This document shows positions 59,411 to 64,000 of a DNA stretch of 64,000 bases, piece after piece (the stretch's first letter is position 1; each line of letters begins with the position of its first letter). The notes below the pieces were generated by a model that was not told where the DNA came from, did not search any database, and saw nothing but the letters and a program-made list of their open reading frames with translations. The DNA comes from Blautia sp900556555. GTDB lineage: Bacteria; Bacillota; Clostridia; Lachnospirales; Lachnospiraceae. The position numbers and the translations under genes are program-made. The stretch lies in assembly GCA_964250615.1 (NCBI GenBank), contig CAXUGM010000014.1; one strand, given 5' to 3'.

Positions 59411-60850
59411 TCACTCTAAATCTTCTTTTATCACACCAGTCAGCAAGGTTGATTTTCCTCCTGCTTTTGTAAGTTCTAAAGGCGACTTTCCAAGTTCTCT
59501 TGCAAGAATTTCCATGGTTCTCGGTGCACAAAATCCAGACTGACATCTGCCCATTCCTGCCCTGGTTCTCCGCTTCACACCATCTAAGGATCTTGCGCCC
59601 AAAGGTCGTCGGATGGCATTGACAATCTCCCCTTCTGTGACGGTCTCACAGCGGCAGATCACATTTCCGTAGGCCGGATCTTCTGCAATAAGCACCTGTA
59701 TTTCTTCCTTGGAAGCCTCTGCAACACAAGGAATATCTTTTCTTTTGGCAATAAAATTTTCTTTTAATTCAGCCCCCAGTTTCTGACTCACTTCTTTGGC
59801 CAGATGGACTCCGATTGCCGGTGCACTGGACAATCCAGGAGACTCAATTCCTGCTGCATTGAAAAATCCAGGGGCACCCTCTGCCTCTCCCAGAACAAAA
59901 TCTCCTCCGGCTTCTGTTGCCCGCAGCCCGGAAAAAGATGTGATGGTCATATGAAGAGGTACTTGTTCTGCACTGACTTTTGCCAGTCTTGTTAATTTCT
60001 CGATTCCAAATGCCGTTGTCTGCACACCGTCTTTCTCCTGAATATCCTCTGCTGTCGGCCCTGCAAGAAGATTTCCATGTACGGTCGGTGTAATCAGAAC
60101 ACCTTTTCCCATTGCTGTAGGAAGCTGGAAAATCGTGTGAGAAACAAACTTCCCTGCCTTTTTATCCATAAGGCAGTATTCTCCTCTTCTAGGTGTAATG
60201 GATAAGGTTTTGCTGCTTACCATATTGTTAAAATAGTCTGCATAAACACCTGCTGCATTTACGATACAATGAGTTTCATACGTCTCTTTATTAGTCAAGA
60301 TTCTATATCCATTCTCTGTTTTTTCAATCTTTTCCACCTGCGTATCAAACTGAAATTCGACCCCGTTCACATATGCATTTTCTGCCAGGGCAATGGTAAG
60401 TTTAAAAGGACAGACAATCCCACCTGTAGGGGCATACAGCATCGCTTTTATATTTTTAGAAAGATTCGGCTCCATTTCCCAAATCCTGTCTCCCTGAATA
60501 ATTTCCAGTCCCTGAACCCCGTTTTTCATTCCTTTTTCTTTTAACGCATATAAACCTGGTAAATCTTTTTCATCAAAACAAAGTACCAGAGAGCCGTTTC
60601 TTTTGTATGGAAAATCCAGTTCTTTGGAAAGTTCTTCCATCATCCGGCTTCCCTCTACATTCATTTTTGCCTTTAAACTTCCTGGTTTTGCGTCAAAGCC
60701 TGCGTGAATAATAGCACTGTTGGCTTTTGAAGTTCCGCAGCACACGTCTTCCTCTTTTTCCAGCACAATTGTTTTCAACTGATACCTGGATAATTCCCTG
60801 GCTATGGCACTTCCAATTACACCTGCTCCGATTACTGCAACATCATACAT
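59411..60850 (-). CDS. glpA: Anaerobic glycerol-3-phosphate dehydrogenase-like flavoprotein with [2Fe-2S] domain
   Basis: 479 residues from ATG 60850 (AAGGGAG upstream). FAD motif DVAVIGAGVIGSAIARELSRY, a DAO fold (CCGTSKANSAIIHAGFDAKPGSL, GVYADYFNNMV), TPTVHGNLLAGPTAED, and FSGLRATEAGGDF. A BFD-like [2Fe-2S] domain at the end: ICRCETVTEGEIVNAI and GMGRCQSGFC. Oxidises glycerol-3-phosphate to dihydroxyacetone phosphate. A GlpP-type terminator lies in its leader, so expression follows glycerol-3-phosphate level. No glycerol kinase or facilitator is in this window. Confidence 0.9.
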   Translation of the reverse strand: MYDVAVIGAGVIGSAIARELSRYQLKTIVLEKEEDVCCGTSKANSAIIHAGFDAKPGSLKAKMNVEGSRMMEELSKELDFPYKRNGSLVLCFDEKDLPGLYALKEKGMKNGVQGLEIIQGDRIWEMEPNLSKNIKAMLYAPTGGIVCPFKLTIALAENAYVNGVEFQFDTQVEKIEKTENGYRILTNKETYETHCIVNAAGVYADYFNNMVSSKTLSITPRRGEYCLMDKKAGKFVSHTIFQLPTAMGKGVLITPTVHGNLLAGPTAEDIQEKDGVQTTAFGIEKLTRLAKVSAEQVPLHMTITSFSGLRATEAGGDFVLGEAEGAPGFFNAAGIESPGLSSAPAIGVHLAKEVSQKLGAELKENFIAKRKDIPCVAEASKEEIQVLIAEDPAYGNVICRCETVTEGEIVNAIRRPLGARSLDGVKRRTRAGMGRCQSGFCAPRTMEILARELGKSPLELTKAGGKSTLLTGVIKEDLE

Positions 60851-60878
60851 AACTCTTATCTCCCTTCTTTTCCGAAAT

Positions 60879-60931
60879 AAAAAAAGACAAAGAGAATAAA
60901 CATGGGTATCCATGTCTCATCCGCTTTGTCT
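60879..60931 (-). terminator. Conditional terminator in the glpA leader (GlpP antitermination site)
   Basis: Minus strand AGACAAAG pairs with CTTTGTCT, enclosing a small stem ACATGG/CCATGT, and is followed by seven T residues. It lies between glpP and glpA. The word AGAACAGAGAC runs into the left arm. This is the pattern expected of GlpP-controlled leaders, where GlpP bound to glycerol-3-phosphate prevents termination. Confidence 0.75.
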
Positions 60932-60957
60932 CTGTTCTCCGGCGTATCTGTATTTTT

Positions 60958-61524
60958 TTACATAAACCACACCTGTTGGTTGGTGGTAGATATGGATACT
61001 GCACCTGCATTTAAAGCTGCCATAATATCCTCTTTATCTGAAATTAATCCTCCTGCAATTACGGGAATTCTGCTCTCTTTACAAATCCTGCCAAGCACCT
61101 TTGGCATCACTCCCGGCAACACTTCGATCATATCAGGATGTACACTTTCTGTCTGCCTCTGAATACTTTCGAATGCAATAGAATCAATCACAAAAAAACG
61201 CATAATAGCAAACAATCCCTCTTCTTTTGCCTGTCGGATCACCGCAGGTTTTGTGGAGATAATACCATCTGCATGGGTAACGGACTTCAAATAAGTCACT
61301 GCAATTTCCCTGCTGCTGAGACCTGTTATTAAGTCAATATGAACCATAACTGTCTTCCCGGCTTTTTTTAATTCGCTGACAATACCGCTGATACTGCAGA
61401 TATCTCCATACAAAACAAACACGATCTGAATATCTGAATGTATGCACCTCTTCAATCCCGCATCGTCTTTAATTGCCGCAATGACCGGGCAATCTTCAAA
61501 TTCTTCCATAAACCTTTGAATCAT
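60958..61524 (-). CDS. glpP: Glycerol-3-phosphate-responsive antiterminator GlpP
   Basis: 188 residues, TIM-barrel-like. Motifs: CPVIAAIKDDAGLKRCI, VFVLYGDICSISGIV, MVHIDLITGLSSREIAVTYL, DGIISTKPAVIRQAKEEGL, FFVIDSIAFESI, PDMIEVLPGVMPKVLGRI, IPVIAGGLISDKEDIMAALNAGA, all typical of GlpP. Binds glycerol-3-phosphate and the nascent leader RNA of glp genes to stop termination. It lies ahead of glpA with the terminator between, and its own leader holds a related sequence. Confidence 0.94.
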   Translation of the reverse strand: MIQRFMEEFEDCPVIAAIKDDAGLKRCIHSDIQIVFVLYGDICSISGIVSELKKAGKTVMVHIDLITGLSSREIAVTYLKSVTHADGIISTKPAVIRQAKEEGLFAIMRFFVIDSIAFESIQRQTESVHPDMIEVLPGVMPKVLGRICKESRIPVIAGGLISDKEDIMAALNAGAVSISTTNQQVWFM

Positions 61525-61560
61525 ACACTTCCCCTTCTTGCCCTATCTTTGATTTTCTGC

Positions 61561-61620
61561 CAGGCAAAGAACAAGACAAGACCAAAAAACTGCCTGTACA
61601 GTCTCTGTTCTTGTCTCTCA
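61561..61620 (-). other. glpP leader hairpin with a word shared with the glpA leader
   Basis: The transcript contains AGACAAGAACAGAGAC near 61601-61617 and a complementary TCTTGTCTTGTTCTT at about 61567-61582, giving two overlapping stem options. AGAACAGAGAC at 61601-61611 is identical to the word in the glpA leader. No proper T run follows, so it is not a clear terminator. Confidence 0.5.
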
Positions 61621-61630
61621 CTCTTTTTTT

Positions 61631-61659
61631 ATTATACTACAGGAACTTCCCGGTTGCAA
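61631..61659 (-). promoter_or_regulatory. Promoter of the glp operon
   Basis: Minus strand TTGCAA, 17 bp, TATAAT. The start site would be near 61624, giving a leader of about 100 bases with the hairpin described above. It lies just past the L,D-transpeptidase stop. Confidence 0.62.
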
Positions 61660-61685
61660 GAACATCCAGGTAAAATTTCTGAATA

Positions 61686-63098
61686 TTATCTGTAAAAACA
61701 CAAAATCGGGCATCCTGGTTCAATACTATTATAAAATCCTCCTGCAAAAGATACCGGAAGATTAATACAGCCATGAGAGCCATTGTATAAATAATAGCTT
61801 CCGCCAAAACGGTATCTCCAATCTGCATCATGAAGACCGATTCCTCCATTAAACGGCATCCAGTAATCCACAGGAGATTCATAGTCATAACTGCCATCCG
61901 GATTCGGAGCTGGCCGCAGCACCTGATTTTTGCTTTTGTAATATAAATAATAAGTTCCTGACGGTGTTCTTCTGCCAGAATTATAATACGTACCAGATAC
62001 TAAATCAGAATCCATGATCATATTCCCGTCTTTATAAAACCATAAATGCTGTGCTGATAAATCAATCTCAACATATGTGTTTCCAATATCATTTTCCCCA
62101 TAATTTACCGCAGTCCTGGCATAAACAGGAGGTCTTTTTGTATCTGCGTGTGCCTGAATATCTGCAAGAAGCTGTGCGCTTTCTTTTTTGATATCAATGA
62201 GAAATCCATAGCTTCCGCCCTTGATTTCCACCGGCTGTCCTGTGGCTGTGCTGGTAATGGTTCTGGAACGCCCTACTGTATTATATTTCTCACTTAATGC
62301 ATTCACATAAGCCCTGATATTTCGTCTTAGCTGTTCTGGATTCTCCACATAATTTCCATGTTCGTCATAAGTCATCCAGTCTTTCACAGTCATTCCATTT
62401 AGCACCTCTGTCTGTTCTCCAAAGGTATAGGTAACCGTAACTGCTGCACAACTGTTCCACACCTCTTGCTGATGTTTCAGTGCTGCATCTTCTTTTGTAA
62501 TTGCTGGTTTCTTATACACCTCGGCTTCTTCTGCAGACCATGTTTCTTCCTTTTTTTCTACCGCCTCTTTTACCTTTGTAAGCACCATGTCCTTCTCTAA
62601 AGCAGTTCCAATTGTCTCCTCTTTAATCACAAACTGGTTGTTTTCAAATGCAATATATGCATCAGACGGGAGAGTCATATTTTCCTCTTTCATAGTGTCC
62701 ATAGACTGCAATCTTTCTGCCAGTTTTTCTTCACTGAACTGAATTTCTTCTGATACCTTATATTCTTTCTTATTTCCAAAAAATCCAGAAAACCATATCC
62801 ATGGATTTTGTTTTTTCATTATTTTTTTTATTTCTCCGGATGAAAGATAGTGATAATCAATATCCTGACCCTGGATTTTCTCTTTCTTATTATCCTTAAA
62901 AACAAGTTCTAAGGAATACTCTTCTACTTTCTTTTTAATCTTATCTTCTGTATTTTTTACCGTTAAATTTTCACACAAAATCCCATTAATTGTAGTTCCA
63001 TGCAAAAATTTATCCCTGTAATAAAAAGTTCCTGCACCATAGAGGATTCCAAGTACAAGAACCGCAATTCCGCATCCATAAAACAGTTTTTTCTTCAC
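61686..63098 (-). CDS. L,D-transpeptidase with N-terminal peptidoglycan-binding region
   Basis: 470 residues. Starts at GTG 63098 with a perfect AGGAGG six bases upstream; the longer ATG frame from 63143 has no such site. A membrane anchor (FYGCGIAVLVLGILYGAGTF) is followed by two PG_binding_4-like repeats (KNTEDKIKKKVEEYSLEL and so on). The C-terminal YkuD domain has YVEIDLSAQHLWFYKDGN, GRRTPSGTYYLYYK, GIGLHDADWRYRFGG and the catalytic Cys at about 444 in YNGSHGCINLP. Makes 3-3 crosslinks in peptidoglycan outside the cell. Confidence 0.92.
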   Translation of the reverse strand: MKKKLFYGCGIAVLVLGILYGAGTFYYRDKFLHGTTINGILCENLTVKNTEDKIKKKVEEYSLELVFKDNKKEKIQGQDIDYHYLSSGEIKKIMKKQNPWIWFSGFFGNKKEYKVSEEIQFSEEKLAERLQSMDTMKEENMTLPSDAYIAFENNQFVIKEETIGTALEKDMVLTKVKEAVEKKEETWSAEEAEVYKKPAITKEDAALKHQQEVWNSCAAVTVTYTFGEQTEVLNGMTVKDWMTYDEHGNYVENPEQLRRNIRAYVNALSEKYNTVGRSRTITSTATGQPVEIKGGSYGFLIDIKKESAQLLADIQAHADTKRPPVYARTAVNYGENDIGNTYVEIDLSAQHLWFYKDGNMIMDSDLVSGTYYNSGRRTPSGTYYLYYKSKNQVLRPAPNPDGSYDYESPVDYWMPFNGGIGLHDADWRYRFGGSYYLYNGSHGCINLPVSFAGGFYNSIEPGCPILCFYR

Positions 63099-63181
63099 AT
63101 CAGGCCTCCTGCAATTTGCTCTTTTCCTTCCGCATACAGCCACCTAAACAGACCTGCCCGTATGTCGAAATGAATACTGCT

Positions 63182-63211
63182 ATTATAGCATATTTTTATT
63201 TCTAATATCGA
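63182..63211 (-). promoter_or_regulatory. Possible promoter of the L,D-transpeptidase gene
   Basis: Minus strand TCGATA, 18 bp, TATAAT; a perfect -10 box with a weak -35 box, about 85 bp before the GTG start. Confidence 0.4.
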
Positions 63212-63275
63212 AAAAAGCAGAAACCTAACAAAAAATTAAGAACTCTGTCATATTTTGACTCACATCCGAAATATC

Positions 63276-64000
63276 TTATCTGACTCTGATTTTTGTTCCT
63301 GCGTATATGATATCCGGGTTTTTAATTCCGTTCCATGACTGAAGTTTTTTGACAGTTGTTCCAAAACGCTGTGCAATCCCGGAAAGTGTATCACCTGGCC
63401 TGATGGTGTAATAATAGTATGGCTGATAATCATTAATTTTATCCTGCACCTCCTGATATCGGTCTCCCAGCACAATTTTCCTGATTTCTCCATTTCCGTA
63501 TTTTCCTTGCCATACTTCTTGAACCAAAGTGTTTGTAGATGCTCTGGCAATGTGATTTATAAAATCTTGAACCTCCTGATAACGGTTTCCTAATGCTTTC
63601 TTTCGTTCTTCCCCAACACCATATTTTCCTTCCATCACCGCAGCTGCAAGTTCCAGAATAGTCCCCCCAGGTCCCGTTTCTTCTGGCACAACTGCATTGC
63701 CACTTCCATAATCTTTATATCCATAATCTAAATCCACTGCTCCCTGAATCCCCGGCACACTCCCTTCGCTGGTATATTGCCAGATTGCCTTTTCCCTGAC
63801 AGATGCTTCTAATGCGTATTGGGCATACCAAAGTGCATACGGAAGCCTGCTGCGGTCAAGATACTCGTTTAAATACTCAAGATTTGCATAAATCATAGGA
63901 ATGTATCCCTGTCTTTCTATCTCTTCACAAAAGGCTTTTGCCATATTAGTAGCCAGATTTTTTGTGATAATTACTCCGTTTTTTCTGGCATATTCTATGG
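63276..64000 (-). CDS. GH25-type muramidase, C-terminal part (cut by window edge)
   Basis: Partial: the frame is open to base 64000. The visible part begins inside the glycosyl hydrolase family 25 domain (IEYARKNGVIITKN-like edge, AFCEEIERQGYIPMIYANLEYL, LPYALWYAQYA, IWQYTSEGSVPGIQGAVDLDYGY). Then come two Cpl-7/CW_7-like repeats (LAAAVMEGKYGVGEERKKAL and VQEVWQGKYGNGEIRKIVL, each ending RYQEVQD) and a LysM domain (YTIRPGDTLSGIAQRFGTTV). Such enzymes cut peptidoglycan glycan chains. The start and any signal peptide lie outside the window. No prophage genes are visible nearby, so it may be a cell-wall hydrolase of the host. Confidence 0.88.
   Translation of the reverse strand, partial: IEYARKNGVIITKNLATNMAKAFCEEIERQGYIPMIYANLEYLNEYLDRSRLPYALWYAQYALEASVREKAIWQYTSEGSVPGIQGAVDLDYGYKDYGSGNAVVPEETGPGGTILELAAAVMEGKYGVGEERKKALGNRYQEVQDFINHIARASTNTLVQEVWQGKYGNGEIRKIVLGDRYQEVQDKINDYQPYYYYTIRPGDTLSGIAQRFGTTVKKLQSWNGIKNPDIIYAGTKIRVR

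Noticed and set aside
63260..63550. Open frame of 96 codons on the minus strand
   Set aside because: Out of frame inside the muramidase gene, whose CW_7 and LysM repeats fix the true frame.

Overview
The window looks like part of a low-to-mid GC Gram-positive chromosome, most likely an anaerobic gut-type Lachnospiraceae (class Clostridia). The signs are a Firmicutes-style dcw cluster with MraZ and DivIB, a def-fmt-rsmB-rlmN-prpC-prkC-rsgA-rpe-thiN cluster, a Spo0E-like protein, a DUF5685/J-domain pair, the anaerobic GlpP/glycerol-3-phosphate dehydrogenase/DUF1667 set, meso-DAP-type MurE, and many overlapping genes with purine-rich ribosome binding sites. No tRNA, rRNA, insertion sequence, prophage or CRISPR array was seen.

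Layout. (1) 1-12.1 kb, minus strand: division and wall cluster mraZ-rsmH-ftsL-pbpB-pbp(spoVD-like)-mraY-murD-ftsW-murA-divIB, with a promoter and four 10-bp MraZ boxes ahead of mraZ and a second promoter ahead of mraY. murF, murG and murC are missing from their usual places, murA sits near the end, and murE is 14 kb away. (2) 12.1-14 kb: a Spo0E-like gene, ychF, and a non-coding array of about six diverged 52-53 bp units, most carrying a dyad whose two arms change together. (3) 14-27 kb, minus: murE-priA-def-fmt-rsmB-rlmN-prpC-prkC-rsgA-rpe-thiN, nearly all overlapping or a few bases apart. (4) 27-33.5 kb: a tRNA-dihydrouridine synthase, a two-component system, a membrane protein/J-domain/DUF5685 trio, and on the plus strand a small (p)ppGpp synthetase.

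(5) 33.5-49.4 kb, minus, is the most interesting part: a molybdenum-hydroxylase island of 14 genes. It starts with a Mop-type aldehyde oxidoreductase whose eight iron-sulfur cysteines fall at the same positions as I recall for Desulfovibrio Mop. An HdrB-like iron-sulfur redox protein follows. Next come a two-CxxC protein, a SAM methyltransferase, a C-GCAxxG-C-C protein, a MobA/MocA-like nucleotidyltransferase fused to an HD domain, a cysteine desulfurase, a radical SAM protein and a PaaK-like CoA ligase. A ModE-type DNA-binding protein, modABC and a MoeA-like protein complete it. This parallels what I recall as the DVU_1551-1559 neighbourhood of Desulfovibrio, whose accessory chemistry is poorly described. 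I infer that the island imports molybdate, builds and sulfurates the cofactor, and makes an aldehyde-oxidising (or related) enzyme with its electron partner. Divergent to it lies an 81-aa orphan, with several palindromes that could be operators.

(6) 49.8-64 kb: a membrane-anchored hypothetical protein; a plus-strand block with an amidase-SPOR protein, a diacylglycerol-kinase-like lipid kinase, a glycerophosphodiesterase and a PAP2 protein; then on the minus strand a glycosyltransferase, mutY, sfsA, the glp operon with a GlpP-type antitermination leader, an L,D-transpeptidase, and a GH25 muramidase cut by the window edge.

Limits: names come from reading protein motifs. Start codons were chosen by ribosome binding site and family length and several are non-ATG. 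Promoters and operators are by eye, and no search or folding program was run.
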